Source: Trichostrongylus colubriformis (Eukaryota > Nematoda > Chromadorea > Rhabditida > Trichostrongylidae). Taken from it: a DNA stretch of 64,000 bases. The notes beneath the pieces are model-generated. The model was not told the origin of the DNA. It did not search any database and saw only the letters and a list, made by a program, of their open reading frames with translations. The DNA is taken from NCBI GenBank assembly GCA_963978905.1, contig OZ022258.1, forward strand, positions 29,268,716-29,332,715, read 5' to 3'. Below, piece after piece: positions 22,401 to 34,080 of this stretch. A program made the translations under genes and the position numbers. Numbering within the stretch: the stretch's first letter is position 1; each line of letters opens with the position of its first letter.

Positions 22401-22975
22401 CCTATTGTAGCCAGTATCTTTCCTCTCATAAGTGCTGTTGTTCTCATTCTGAAAGTAAATCCTGTTTCACTCACGAGAGAAGGATAATCGAATAAGAACC
22501 AAAGAAACGCCAATAATAGGTTTCCTTACATCGGCCGCACGAGCACTGCAGCCTACATACATAAAAACGAGTCTTTGCTCAGAATTTAGCGATTTCACCC
22601 GTTTCACCCTGCTAAGGTTTTCACTACATTGAAATTTCTGTCTTATCTCATCGCAATGGTTCGCATTCAAACATTTTTGCCACGTAAATGTGACTTCGGA
22701 AGATGCCAAGCGCAGTGCGAGGTGCTGATCACTCAAGATGAGCAGGTATAGCGAGCAAGAGAGCCTTGTGATGCCGCGACGAGGGTGAACATGTGCAGTT
22801 CTTCAAAGATCTATTTGATTCAAGAAGGTAGGCGAATGACTGGAGATTTTGATTATCGCATGGTATGCCTCAAAAGACCGGGGGATCCGACAGTCATTGT
22901 CGAGCGTGAGGAGAGCTGAGCGGAGATAGCTTCGACATTCTGATAACAGTAACGTGAAAGCGGGATTTTGCATGG
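19475..22975. repeat. Palindrome A, right arm
   Basis: Reverse complement of 1-3,734 without the 225-bp MITE. The empty MITE target is at about 20,178-20,190. Beyond 22,975 the sequence becomes unpaired because the window ends on the left. Confidence 0.93.
21134..21503 (+). CDS. Two-exon gene fragment, unrecognised (arm A right copy)
   Basis: Exon 21134..21234 follows GATTTTTCAG and ends at GTGAGT. The intron is 63 nt (21,235-21,297, acceptor TTTTTCAG). The next exon starts at 21,298 and keeps frame through DVVIDILGTLLPSC and LLLELLRKSEEM. A possible third intron (21,504-21,546, GTTTCG to TTGTCAG) would be followed at once by TAA. An unspliced reading runs on into GC-rich repeat sequence. 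The peptide resembles part of a helical protein; no family is recognised. Confidence 0.42.
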
Positions 22976-25565
22976 AAAGGTAATTGAGGAAGTGGATGGT
23001 CAGGGATGGCGTTCAACCTTTATCCATTCCGTATCCCATCTTCCACTTGATACAATTTTCGAGAGGAAACCTTATTCTGACGGATGTGCCAAAAGACCGA
23101 AATCCAATCATTCTTTCAGCAAAAATTCTGCGGAGTTCTATGGAGGAAACTCAAGCATATCTTGATACGTTAGAAACGCGCAGTATATAACTGCTGTGAG
23201 CAATGGAACAAGTAAGAAAAGTGAAATTAAAAAGTAGCCAGGATGGTACAAAAACCTATAGATCGACCTCTTTTTGCAGGATGGTACAAAACCTATAGAT
23301 CGACTCTTTTTGAGTTAAAACGTACTGCTCAAGGAAGGATTCTGAAGTCCTTATGTGTCAAGGTGTAACGCAATAACATAATTTATCTGGTACGATCCGC
23401 TCCCTACTCACTTTTTGCTAATTTTTTGATTCATTCTTGGTGGATAAAAATGTGCATGCCCATTCAGCGATCATCCTCAGATGAATGATCAAGACAAGCC
23501 GTAATGCTACCTGCGCATTTAAGTGCAATACACAAGGATACGGTTTTGTGTTTTGGATGCTAAATCGTCGTGATGCGGCCCCTGCACTGATTTGCGTGGG
23601 GCAGAGGAGCCATAGTTGCCATCCCAGCGCCTTCCATTCGACGCGTCTTCTGCGACAGATGACTTGTCAATATCACCGAACCCTCAGATTTTCGTGATTA
23701 ACAGCTGTCCTGTAAAATACTCTGTTGAAAAAAAAACTGCAAGTTACTGACTTTTGCGAACCTGATTCTATTCTACTGGCGAATTAAACGTGTATTCTGG
23801 CAATATATTCTCGTTTTCGGCTCCTCTACAGTTTCAACAATAAGGAACACGGCTTGGTTACTCCGGGATGGTTGTGCTACGATCATTTAGAAATTGTGAT
23901 ACCAGCTATCTCTCAGTAATTTATTGTTGTGGTTGTTTGATGAAGTCCTTTATGTGGTGCATCATCCACGGATATTTGGTAATGGGTGATGTGGGCGAGT
24001 TGCCGACTCATAGGATCCTCCGAATGCTACGTTAGGGTGGCAGCCATGGCTCAAGCGCCCCATTGGCAAATTAATTGCTAGGGGCCGCACCCAACGACAT
24101 ACACCCGCTTCGGATATTCATTGGAAACATCCACTCGAGTTATGCCCTACTTAAGCTTGAAAGTCGAAATTTTGATCTAGAGAATCAAAGGCAAAAGTTC
24201 ACTGGTCTTGATCAATGAATACAAAACAACAGTTTATTGTTGTACTGCACCATGCTCATTTGCAACAGTATGCGAAGTAACTGTTCTCACGACATTCGGA
24301 ACCGTGTGGACAGAAGTTGTGTTTGCACGATATTCCAATATACATGGTTTCCTGAACATTTTTTCTATTTTCGAATTTCTATCACAGGAGGAATGTTCTA
24401 CACTGAGAAGAAGGAAAGGATAGACAACGAAAGAATCAAAACAAGTAGCCCGAAAATGACGTAGTAAAGCTGCTGTTGCAATCAAGGAGCACTTAGATGT
24501 TTAGGCGGTGTTTCAAGCACAAGTGGAGTGAAGGACGCGGAATCTGTTTGAAGACAGTGATAGGGGTAACGTGGGTTCTGAAATGAGCCACGCAAATGAA
24601 AGCTAGGGGCCCAAGAAGACTGTATGTGGCGAAATCTCCGATGAGAAAGAGTGCCCCGGGCTTTATGAGAGCCGTCTTTTTCAGCAGCTTCCACTTGTTT
24701 TATGCCAGCCCGCCCCTTTTTTCGGGCCACCCCGCATTTTTTGGGAATGAACGGCGGCAAGAGGGTTTTATTTCTCGGGTTCTTGACCATTTTATTCCAT
24801 TTTTTCTTCTCTTTCACACTACTAAGTACGTCCACCTTTATGTTTGATGATCTTTAAATATTCGATCCAAATTACTCCTATTACTGCCTTTCAGAGCTCT
24901 TCTATCATGAATAAGCTACATATACTTCGCCTTTATCGCTTTGTGCCATTACCTGCAACCAGGCATCGTAGTCTTCATTCTCAATAGGCGTTTTACTACT
25001 ACAATTTGGATATACTGCCTGGTCTGAAGAATCACCGTACATTAATAGTAATACTTGAAGAACAGGTAATAGTTTTCACCTCACCATGAGCTTTCTCGTC
25101 GCAGCACTTCCCGGATGTCCCCCCCTTACCAGCCAAATAACAGAACCAATCTTTTGGACAGTCACTATTCTTAGAACAGGTTTTCTGCGGGTGCGCCGCT
25201 CCGCGGCACGAGACGGCATCAGCTGAAAAAATCTATTATTGGTGACGTTTCGGAAGTATCAGATGTATTCTTTCAAGAAGATGCAACTACATACCAGGTT
25301 TGCAATTCGATTTGCACTTGGAATATGTATGGTAATTATTTCCGTTTCCACCACATCCAGTGTATTCAAACGGAAAACAATCAAATCTGCTGGGATCGTA
25401 GAAGTACTAGAAACAGCGATATCAAACCAACACCTCTGTCAAAAAATTGTGTGCGTATGTAGTAAGCAACTGTCCCGTTGTAATGTTGAACATTCTTCAC
25501 ATCACTTCCTTTCTTCCATAACTCCACTTAACACGCTCATTGAAGACGGTGATATGCCGGAGGTA
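22976..25565. other. Single-copy segment without a confident gene
   Basis: A short open stretch at 22,968-23,190 is open in two frames on the plus strand and could be an exon, but no splice pair settles it. A 31-bp GATGGTACAAAACCTATAG unit is duplicated at about 23,242-23,305. At about 24,760-24,800 lies a minus-oriented copy of the dispersed CCCGAGAAATA repeat. Nothing else is supported. Confidence 0.5.
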
Positions 25566-25567
25566 TA

Positions 25568-25732
25568 CAGTCTATTTCGGATGGCCTGGCAGGGCATGGC
25601 TTACGGACTTGGATGAACGTGTATCAGACTATCTCACATCAACACACACTCTCACTCTCGCCACGTACTCTTACTCTTGCCACTCACCCAGGTCCGTAGG
25701 CCACGCCCTGCCCGGCGCTCCGAAATGGACTG
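25568..25732. mobile_element. MITE with TA flanks (Tc1/mariner-like)
   Basis: Terminal inverted repeats of about 45 bp start CAGTCTATTTCGGATGGCC and end GGCGCTCCGAAATGGACTG; the inner parts GGCAGGGCATGGCTTACGG and CCGTAGGCCACGCCCTGCC pair as well. It is flanked by TA on both sides (25,566-25,567 and 25,733-25,734). CAGT ends and TA duplication fit Tc1/mariner. The spacer holds CACACTCTCACTCTCGCC-type simple sequence. Confidence 0.75.
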
Positions 25733-26329
25733 TAGAGCAGATAGAAAAGCGTGGCCAATACAAAAAATCTCGTCGTAACTTGTCATTCCCTACTCAGTCA
25801 GGTGTTAATTATGAACTATACAAAGTCACTGAGTGATAACATCAAGGAAAAATCTGTCCAGACGCTCACTTCTGGGCTGTAGTCTCGTCAAAGCCAACTG
25901 TTATGAAGATCTTACTTTCAAGGCTTTTGGGAGCTTTGTTTGATTTTCTTTCATTGCCGTGTTTCTTAACGCAACAAAAAATTCAATTGAGCGCAATAAT
26001 TCCCGAACTTAACCGTGTAGCCCTTGAAGGTACCTATCAATCCAGCAGGAGCTCTGCCGGAAGAGCCATGTCGAAGAAATGTACCTCACAAGGATAAACG
26101 TGGCTCCCCCGCACCTTCAGTCCGTAAGGATGAGACAATCTGTTATTTAGTAAAGGCGCACATTCGATCTTCGTTGGAGCATCTGCTGATGCCATGCTTG
26201 TTACTAGGTTATAGAACGTGGAAAGCACGTTCTCGAAACAGAAATAGAAGTATCGGTTATCACAAATTCCCATGAATAGTCTTCGAAAAAGAAGGGAATC
26301 GAAATGAGTAACAAAATGTTCAGGGACAT

Positions 26330-26600
26330 GTCAAAGGCAGCGGTAAGGGTAATTCGGACGAATAGTGAAAAATGTAGTGAATATGAAAGTCGAAGTGCAC
26401 AGTAGTACGATGGTGGGAAGGAAATGGCCAAAGACTTGAGAAATAGAGCCTCCTTTCCACCGTCGATTCTCGACGCGGACGACCTTTCCGTCAAGAGGCA
26501 GGTAAATCGGTCTATTCTTCCAATAGCATGTTGCCAAGTAAACACAAAGGAATGTTTGGATTGCGCCAGCATACATTTTGTGAAGTGAGCTCCAAGCTAA
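26330..26600 (+). repeat. Dispersed repeat with CTCGACGCGGACGACC, copy 1
   Basis: Shares GTGAAAGTCGA-type, GAGAAATAG and ATTCTCGACGCGGACGACC blocks and TGTTGCCAAGTAAACACA with 33,226-33,520. Shorter pieces lie at about 905-975, 22,005-22,070 (minus), 24,760-24,800 (minus) and 47,470-47,500. Long open frames across it on both strands are not genes. Confidence 0.75.
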
Positions 26601-26960
26601 ACTGCGAAAGTGCGCCGCAACACCTTTGATCCCTTTGAGAGCTTTCGCATCTCGGACTGTGGTTGGAGACGTCAATATGTACCTCAGCCAGTCGCCAGTT
26701 GCAGTGCCCCCCCCTTGCGACTCATTTAGCTGAATGGAGACATTAGGATGGCAGCACAGCGATGTCGTGAGAAAGATCGCAGTGCGCATTTTTTATGCGA
26801 GATTCACCACAAATCACCTCTCCTGTGCTCGAATAATCCTTCATTTTCTCATTTTCTCCAAGCCCTTAATCGTGCTTTGGAGGTCAGCAGCTATTTAAAA
26901 TCAGAAGTATCGCAAATCCGCACCTACATCTACTTTTGGGCTGAGGTTCGATACCTATAG

Positions 26961-27526
26961 GGCCCATCACAGTGTCAGTTTTAGCTACGTGATTTACCTC
27001 GCAAGTCACACGGCACCGGTGTGGAGAGGATACGCACAGATAGGGTAAAGCATTTACTCAGTGGTGTGCTGCAGCAATGATGCCACATAAAATTGATGAT
27101 GCTACGCTTATACTTGTAGAATTATCCATTGTCGCAAGCCACTATTCATAGAATTTGATGTTCTGAGACTGAACGCCTCCAATGGTGTAGCCCGTTGACG
27201 GTTTCCAGCCATCTGTGTGCAATCTATCAGCTTACCGAGCTCACTATGACTTGTTACAAGATTATCAAACGTTTTCGTGAATTTAATTTCCTATAACTTC
27301 ACCTGGTCTACTGTGGATAGTAGTGTTACTCCGACAGTCTTAATATATGCCGACACCTCCTGCAACGGCGATACACCACAGAATGGTTGCAAGTATTCCA
27401 TGTAAGTAAACGCATACTGCGAGGCCACTTGAGTACTTCTCAAAAATGAATGTTTTCATCTACTCACGCCTGAACTCTTTAACGAACTTCTTGTACCCAT
27501 AAAATATGCCACGAAAAGCCGATTGA
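26961..27526. other. Intergenic segment, no gene seen
   Basis: I see neither a protein-like frame nor a clear repeat in this stretch. Confidence 0.4.
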
Positions 27527-27929
27527 AGGCATCAGTAAGGGTAAGGGAAAATCGATATCTGGGACTATATGCTCTCTGAAATCGAACCTTCTACTTCAGA
27601 AGAGGTCATATATGGCGAAAATTGCTTAAAAAAACGCGGCTAGGGGTCTTATGGCGACCTCGCAGCTCCGCATGCCGTTATGCGGTTATGCGGCCGGAGG
27701 AGTCGCCGTGGAGGGGTGGGACAACGATCGCGGCCGGCTGGTTCAGACTCTGGCCTGCCTTCAGTCCAGTCCGGCTAGTGAGGCAGAGAACGAGAGAGAA
27801 CGTGGACTTTCGGGTTCCTATTGCTCGGTTTTTTCGCAGTTTTATGTCGTTCTTTCTCTACTAGTACATTGCTGGGCACCTCTACTTTCGTAATCCCACA
27901 GTTTGCCAAATTTACTCCTCCCGGTATCT
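27527..27929. mobile_element. 403-bp TTAA-type MITE, copy 1
   Basis: Ends AGGCATCAGTAAGGGTAAGG and CTCCTCCCGGTATCT. It is flanked by TTGA (left, mutated) and TTAA (right, 27,930-27,933). Its length is exactly that of the inverted copy at 47,386-47,788, and both contain a foldback around ATGCCGTTATGCGG and GGAGTCGCCGTGGAGG. The TTAA flanks fit piggyBac-type target choice, but the superfamily is not established. Confidence 0.7.
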
Positions 27930-28141
27930 TTAAACGTGCATGGGTCTCAGAGTTATGGGAATTGGTCTGGAAAGCATAAAGTGCTGGTTCGAGTTCCGTC
28001 GAAACAGGGAATTCAACTCAGCTTCCTTTTGACAACATTTGACAAGCGCTGCCGAACAAAAGCGAGAATGGGAAGCTGTAAAGAAATCGAATACCTGTCC
28101 CTACAGAGTGGAGCATAATCGCTCGTCCTAAGCTATCGAAG

Positions 28142-28473
28142 TACATAATTTTTTTCCAGAAGAAGTGATATGTGGCGAAACTTGAACTAAAAAAGCGCGG
28201 CTCGGGGTCTTATCACGACCCCGCAGCACTCGACTCGATGCGCTCGATGCGATTCTTACGGTCGTTCATCCGCCGAGGGAGTTGCCGGAGAGAGCGAGAT
28301 AACTTTCACGCCTGCCGGTTTTGCTTGTCGCCCGTCTGCAATCTACCACAAAGGCTAGTGATCTAGAGATCAGCGAAAAAGAGGGAGTGAGAAGGGGTTT
28401 TCGGGTTTCTATTTCTCGGGTTTTTACCTTTTCATCTCGTTTTTCCTCTACTGAAATTCACCCCTTTCAGTAT
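28142..28473. repeat. Fragment of the TTAA-type MITE family
   Basis: Contains AAAAAGCGCGGCTCGGGGTC and ends TTTCAGTATCCTTAAAGG, matching the right end of the family. The left end is not preserved. Open frames through it are shadows. Confidence 0.55.
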
Positions 28474-30104
28474 CCTTAAAGGCCTACTTCACGTTCTTTT
28501 CTGCCCCTCGTCGCGCTCCATAAAGGCTTTGAGAGTGCTGAACAAGCGTAAAGAAAAAAAATCAAGGATTTTCCAAAATCCTCCAAAATAAAAAGTTCCA
28601 GACTTTTGGTTTCGACGAGTTTGCAGCTTAAAACCAAGCATTTGGACCTGATAATATCATCCGATAAGATTGTTCTTACAATGAGGGTTTTTCCAATCAT
28701 TCCTTATCGCAGTCGATATCATGCCTCTCTTACACGTAAAAGCCACCGGTTGCCTGCTGGTTGAATCGAAGATGGGTATGGGCCATCTTGAGACGGTGGC
28801 CGCCATCTTATTTATGGGTTCATTTCGCGTTAAGCATTCACTCTCGCACAGCGATGATGGCCCAGGCTTTCGTTGTGGGATGGTCTCTCTGATGTTGTCG
28901 TAAGCTGTGTCTTCAAACCAGATGCGAGCGCTACATTACGATTGCCTTCCACACACTTTTTCACCACCATATGGTGAAGGGAGTTTGAGAAAAAGTGGAA
29001 CCGTGAAAGCATCATAGCGGCATATCGAGTTTGACGCTTCTGCATCTTGTGAAAACGCGTTCGCTTCTGCATCTTGTGATCCCGAGCTCACGTTATTCCA
29101 CTTCAGGTGCTCTGCACTTTTCAAGGCATTGTTCGGGGTAAAGAAGAAAACGAGGACTAGGATGTTACGGTTCTGTAAATGAATTTGAGAGTCAAAGAGA
29201 TAGTATGTGACGAAATTCGCGCTAAAAGTGCGTACAGAACCTTCATCGCGTGCTCGGTGCACTGCATTTTCTGCTGCGTCGCTGCTCAAGGACGAGTTTG
29301 AATGAGAGAGGGCAACGTCTACGGCTGAATGGCTTTGCCTCTGGCTATCTGTATCACTCCTCAGTGATGCACAGAGGGCGAAAGCATGCTCTCCGTCATG
29401 GGAAGGGTGGATTCACTTTTTGGTTTTCGACCGTTTCATGCCGTTTCTCTGTTGTTGCACCACTGAGCATCTTGAGTTTTATATTCCACAATTATACCAA
29501 AATCGCCCTTAAAAGTGTATTTTTCACCCACTGAAATTTCTCGACAATGGCAAGGGCACCAGAACGGCGGCTAACTCTTTCGTCAGCTCACAGCTTCTCT
29601 GTCTCTTAAGATGTAGCGTTGAAGTGCTGTTCAAAAGACTGTCGCTAACGTTTAAAACGTTGTGGTCAGCGATCAAGAGCTGATACGCTTCACGAATGAA
29701 CAACTGATAGATGGTCATCACATTCTCTTCAGTCAAAAAGAAAGAGCTTGATCGATTGCAGCTACCGTCAAACATTTTCTCTCCTCAAAAGGAAGCTAAT
29801 CAAATGTGCAGTCTCACTTCCGATGGGCTTCGCGCTTGCCATTAATTCTAGCGGACAAGCACCGTTTGATTCCCAATTCGGATTTCTCGTGTTACGCTCT
29901 TCCTACGGGTCCTTGAGATAATACCCGTAAGAAAAATGAAAGAATACAAATTTGAGCTTTTGTAGTAGCGCATTTCCTAGTGAGGACACATGTACCTCAT
30001 CTTTACTCTCCAATAAACCCTTGAACAATAGTAGGACTGGCGCCTTCTAACAAACCCGATGAGCATTCCTTTCCCGCTCAGAGCAAAAGTGGAAGCAATA
30101 CCTA
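28474..30104. other. Intergenic segment, no confident gene
   Basis: A 24-bp unit (CGCTTCTGCATCTTGTGA) is tandemly duplicated at about 29,035-29,082. No open frame has consistent splice sites or recognisable protein sequence. Confidence 0.45.
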
Positions 30105-30377
30105 TCAGTAATGGGCATTACTGATGTTGATGGTATTGCGAACCGAACGTTTCCATGGAGAAAGACTAACCCTTATTCCAGGGTCACCTTGGCCGTCGCA
30201 GTATCCTCCGAGGTGAACTGGATCTTTGCACTCTCCGGGATCTTTGGTCTTTGATTTCTTCAGTTCAGTTCCTGCAAAATTTTGTACCACGGGACATATC
30301 TTGTAAATGGTTTTTGTGTCAAACACACGTGCTTTGTTTCGGCTCAGTGAGTGTTGTGGTGGTTCGCCGAACTTCAA
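30105..30377 (-). CDS. Possible cysteine-containing exon
   Basis: The minus-strand frame holds TKDPGECKDPVHLGGYCDGQ, preceded by ATTTTGCAG, a good acceptor, and followed by a GTGACC donor after CCAAG. The stretch looks secreted or extracellular in composition (three Cys, many charged residues). It could be one exon of a small cysteine-rich protein. No upstream exon was found and no family is recognised. Confidence 0.3.
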   Translation of the reverse strand: MKFGEPPQHSLSRNKARVFDTKTIYKICPVVQNFAGTELKKSKTKDPGECKDPVHLGGYCDGQGDPGIRVSLSPWKRSVRNTINISNAHY

Positions 30378-30471
30378 AAACTATTATGCAACTTGATTAC
30401 CGAATACGAATGCTCGAACTTGAGTACAGTGTGTCCCAAAAATACGTATAGGTTCACCTTATTTTCATCTA

Positions 30472-32350
30472 TCCTGCTATATAATCGGCTTAGTATGTTT
30501 GTTGGTGTGTGTGTGTTTGAGCGGAAATTCATTGACGCAGCGAAGCTGGGACCCTGACTTTTGCAAATGAGTATAAAGGGTGGTAAGGGGCCTTAGCATT
30601 GGTTGACCGAAAGTGATGTCAGCTGACAAGGGCTGACAAGGAGCCTCAAAAGGCGAATGCTGCCGAATCCGTTTCGTCTTTCAGCTCGATTATAGGGCGC
30701 CAACTCTCATAGGTGTTTTGGAGTGGGACGGCAACATCAATGGTGGGTGTTAAAGACACCGTAAGGGAGTAATCTTGGCTTACGGTAGAACAGACGTAGT
30801 GTGGACGAGTTCAAGTGACCGCCATTGCACAATTTGACGCCTTGGCATGGTGCCAAGAGAAGATGTTTCCATTATAAAGTTGTTCATTCCTTTTACCTTC
30901 TCCTTTGTTCTTTCTTATATTGTTTCTAGATGTACTTACATGAATGTTAATGTAGTTGGGAATGGCCACTCCACTGCGCTGGGAGTCAGGTGCTACAACT
31001 AAAGTTGGCCCACGGCCGTCTCCTACAGCGGACAACTCGGAACGCCAGTGCGATGATGCGAATGAGGCGCGAATACACACCGCAGCGATGCACTTTTGAG
31101 TTCTGGTTTTTTCACCGATTATTGCTTCTAACCTTCTGCGTTCGTTACGAAATGCTCATTTCTTTGTATGTTTCTCTTGTGTCGGACCCCCTTCCGGTTC
31201 CTTTAAATTGATAAATTTTGATGAGATTCGAAAAGGAGCGTCAAACTTAATGTCGCCAAAACTGCTTCTCTTTGAAATCATCCTAGAGGGCCGACACTCT
31301 TAGGTAGTTTGAGGGGTAAGACGGGGACATTATTGGTGGGTGATACAAATTGGTAAAGATTGATAAGATCCGAGCGTCAAAAGGCTACCACAGCGGAATT
31401 TGTTTCGCCCTTTTGGCTAAGTACGGAATGTTCACGCTCACAGGTATTGCAGGGTACGGGTTTCTTGACGGTTACTCTTCGAAACTGATAACGGCTTACA
31501 GGGCTGATAAGAGCCATTAGGAAGTGGATGGGACAAAAAAATTCAGGTACACCGTTTTCAACTACTATACGACCGCCGTAGTGAATGTGTCTGATGCTCA
31601 GTGTCATTGGTGCACATACTCTATTTATATTCTGATATCAGCTACACATGTATCGACCACCAAATTGCTTAGTGTTCGAGGTAATCGTACATGCCTTTTG
31701 ATACTGCGATCTTCATGGATGTCAAGACACGCTGAATCTGTGATAGCAAAACAAGTGATTTGTTCTCTCATGTGGTAACAGTATCAATACAGGGTATCGA
31801 CCGCTAGACTGAGTAAAATAGCGAACAGTGGTGCATGTTTACAAAAACGATGAGCATTGATAACTGGCATATGGATCTACCGTCAAAACGTAAGAATTAG
31901 GTGCTCGTCAAGAGGACTGATTGCTGCCAATTGATGCATCGAATCCAAAACTATCGTCGATATCATTGTAAGAAAAGATATCGACCGTTAAATCATCTGA
32001 AAAGTGGTGGCCTCTATCCAGTGCGATACGCAATAGTAAATGGCCGGACTATCGTTACCCAATAGCTCAAGCACGAAGAGCTCAGCAAGTGATCATCCTT
32101 TGTACTCCAATATCAGTAGCAACGGGATGTTTTACTGCTAAACTACATAGAATTCCAAATTGTGGTAGGTATTTCCAGAGATACCAGTTGTGGTAGCGCT
32201 CAGTACTGCGCTTATCACAGTGTGGAACCGCGCGATATGGATTCCTTCGATATGGGTTGATAACTACCACCAATATGTAGAAAGTAGCTCCTCAGCAAAA
32301 AGTCGATATCGACCGTTTCCCCATTACATAATTCTATTTTGTTATTCGGG
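30472..32350 (+). mobile_element. Helitron-like element, plus orientation
   Basis: Starts TCCTGCTATATAATCGGC after an A, then GTTTGTTGGTGTGTGTGTG, TTCATTGACGCAGCGAAGC and TGGGACC. Two or three degenerate satellite units follow, interrupted by a TTAA-type MITE (30,754-31,201). The long tail contains four ATCGACC motifs (about 31,650, 31,795, 31,975 and 32,310). The end is not defined. Confidence 0.6.
30754..31201. mobile_element. TTAA-type MITE inserted in a satellite unit
   Basis: Ends AGACACCGTAAGGGAGTAAT and CCCCCTTCCGGTTCCT lie between TTAA (30,750-30,753) and TTAA (31,202-31,205). The interrupted unit reads CATCAATGGTGGGTG before it and ATTGATAAATTTTGATGAG after it, matching an uninterrupted unit elsewhere. 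The internal sequence differs from the 403-bp copies. Confidence 0.65.
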
Positions 32351-32559
32351 CAGTGCTGTGAGACAGCTCAACTACTTTTAACCAATAATACGTGATGACT
32401 TCCGCGATCAAACACACTAAAGATCGACAGGTTTTCATTTGCTTTTATGCAAAAATCACGGTGTTTCGGAAGTATAAGCTCATTGAGCTTTTCTGCATTG
32501 CTTCCAGCAAAAGGAAATTGTAAAGTTAAAGGAATCGTGCGTGGAAAAATGAGCTTTTC

Positions 32560-33170
32560 TGTTACCCATATAATTAGGCTGTAATTGCTTAATAAAGTTT
32601 GCATGGAAATTTCCATGCAAAAATATTAGAGTCTGGCTATGACACAGCTCTGAAGGGGCGCGGCCTCAGAGCAAACGACCTCCTCGTCGTCCGCGGTGGT
32701 CGGAGGCTAAGAGTGGAACTGTTTCCATAACTTTCTGTTGTGCGTGTTCGGGGGCTTAGAGAGGGACCGTTTCCGTAACTTTCTGTGGGTGTGTGTCATT
32801 AGGACAGAAAAATCGCGTGACCGCCTTTGGCGCGCGACGGAATTGTACGAGCTATGCGCGTACTAATTGAGTCCTGAAGCGATTACGCCTGGATTGAGGC
32901 GTAGAGCACCGCCATCGCTTTAGGACCCTTCCAATACTGCGCGCACAGTCGCCCTATCACGTCGCACACCGATTGCCGCAAAGCGATTTTTCTGCCCTAA
33001 CGACATACACCCACTTTTTGTTACTTCTGTCATGAGCCTCTGACCTCGGCGGACCATGAGGCAGGCATATACTCTGAGGCCTCGCCAATCGACCACGACG
33101 TTGAGGACCTGTATTTTAACCGAATTCTCTCATTTTCGTGTTAAGATTTGCATGTGGAGATTATTAAGAA
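32560..33170. repeat. Dispersed repeat shared with 62,900-63,250
   Basis: Shared blocks in order: GGCTGTA, TTCCATGCAAAAA-type, GACACAGC, GGCCTC.GAGCAA, GTCGG/GGTCGGAG, AAGCCTCGCC-type and TTAA.ATG(C)ATGTGG. This copy is interrupted by a MITE at 32,802-32,996. Non-coding. Confidence 0.6.
32802..32996. mobile_element. MITE with GGCAGAAAAATCGC ends
   Basis: The inverted termini are GGACAGAAAAATCGC and GCGATTTTTCTGCC. It interrupts a dispersed repeat that is continuous at about 63,090. The flanks are TTA on the left and CTA on the right, so a 3-bp duplication with one change is possible. GC-rich palindromic interior. Confidence 0.6.
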
Positions 33171-33225
33171 AATGCAACATGAATACATGGGTAACAGTGA
33201 AACTCATTTTTCCATGCAGGCTTCT

Positions 33226-33520
33226 TTAGAGGCTGCATTAGGGGAAAGTCGAACGAAAATAAAAGAAGTAGTGAATGTGAAAGTCGAGATGCCTACTAAC
33301 AGGACAGTGAAGAAACTACGGATGGAATTGGCCAAAAACCCGAGAAATAGGATCCCCTTCCCACTAATGATTCTCGATGCGGACGACCTGTCCGTCAAGA
33401 GGAGGGTAGTTCAATCTAGTTTTCCACAGGCATGTTGCCAAGTAAACACAAGGGAATGTTCGGAAACACGACAGCATCTATTTTTGGGAGTGAGCTTCAA
33501 GCTAAAACTGCGAAAGCGCT
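33226..33520 (+). repeat. Dispersed repeat with CTCGATGCGGACGACC, copy 2
   Basis: Collinear with 26,330-26,600 through ATTGGCCAAAAACCCGAGAA, GATGCGGACGACCTGTCCGT and ATGTTGCCAAGTAAACACA. The 141-codon plus-strand frame across it reflects the repeat, not a gene. Confidence 0.75.
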
Positions 33521-34080
33521 CCGCAAAACCTTCACTCTTGCCGCATTTCCTTGGCCGCTTCCACCCTAGTTAATCGGGAATTACGTTATCCGGAGGCGGG
33601 ATCGACCTATCAGAAGGCGGAACAGATGTGCGGTTGCGGGGTTTTGTAGCGTTTTTACAGCTCGGAGGGAAGCTTTTTCACCGGGATTTTGCGACAGGTA
33701 GCCTCCTTAGGCCCAGGACTACCATGTGAGTGATTTCTTGTAGGGATTTCTTCACCGCATTACCCCTGATGTTGTCTTTAAGATGCTTATGTTTTTCTTC
33801 TAAAACTTGTTTCACAGTGCTATATCACTCGGAACATAGTAATCCAAGTACGAGAGGGAACAAGTAAGGGATTTCCAAGCTTTGAGACCCAGCAATAGAA
33901 AAACTTGAAGAAGATGGATCTGTCTCCTAACATGATCTATGGCTTCTACTGCATAATGGCCCTGTGCAACAAGGGAAGAGAAGTGGAAAGCAGCAACTTT
34001 CCGGGAGGTGAAAGTGTCGAATCTTGAAGGCTGCATTCGATTCCACAGAGGATGTACGACGGCTATGCAACGAAGGGTAC

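Noticed and set aside
24482..24835. A 117-codon minus-strand ORF
   Set aside because: The N-terminal half is the CCCGAGAAATA repeat read on the minus strand; the rest is low in protein character.
25239..25616. A 125-codon ORF with a possible membrane segment
   Set aside because: Its end lies inside the TA-flanked MITE and no upstream acceptor or ATG context supports it.
26331..26789. A 152-codon minus-strand ORF
   Set aside because: It overlaps the same dispersed repeat and has no splice sites or recognisable protein.
27951..28030. A possible tRNA gene (GGTTCGAGTTCC)
   Set aside because: The B-box is out of register and no cloverleaf or A-box at the right distance is present.
33148..33573. 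A 141-codon plus-strand ORF
   Set aside because: It runs straight through a dispersed repeat that recurs at 26.3 kb without a matching open frame.
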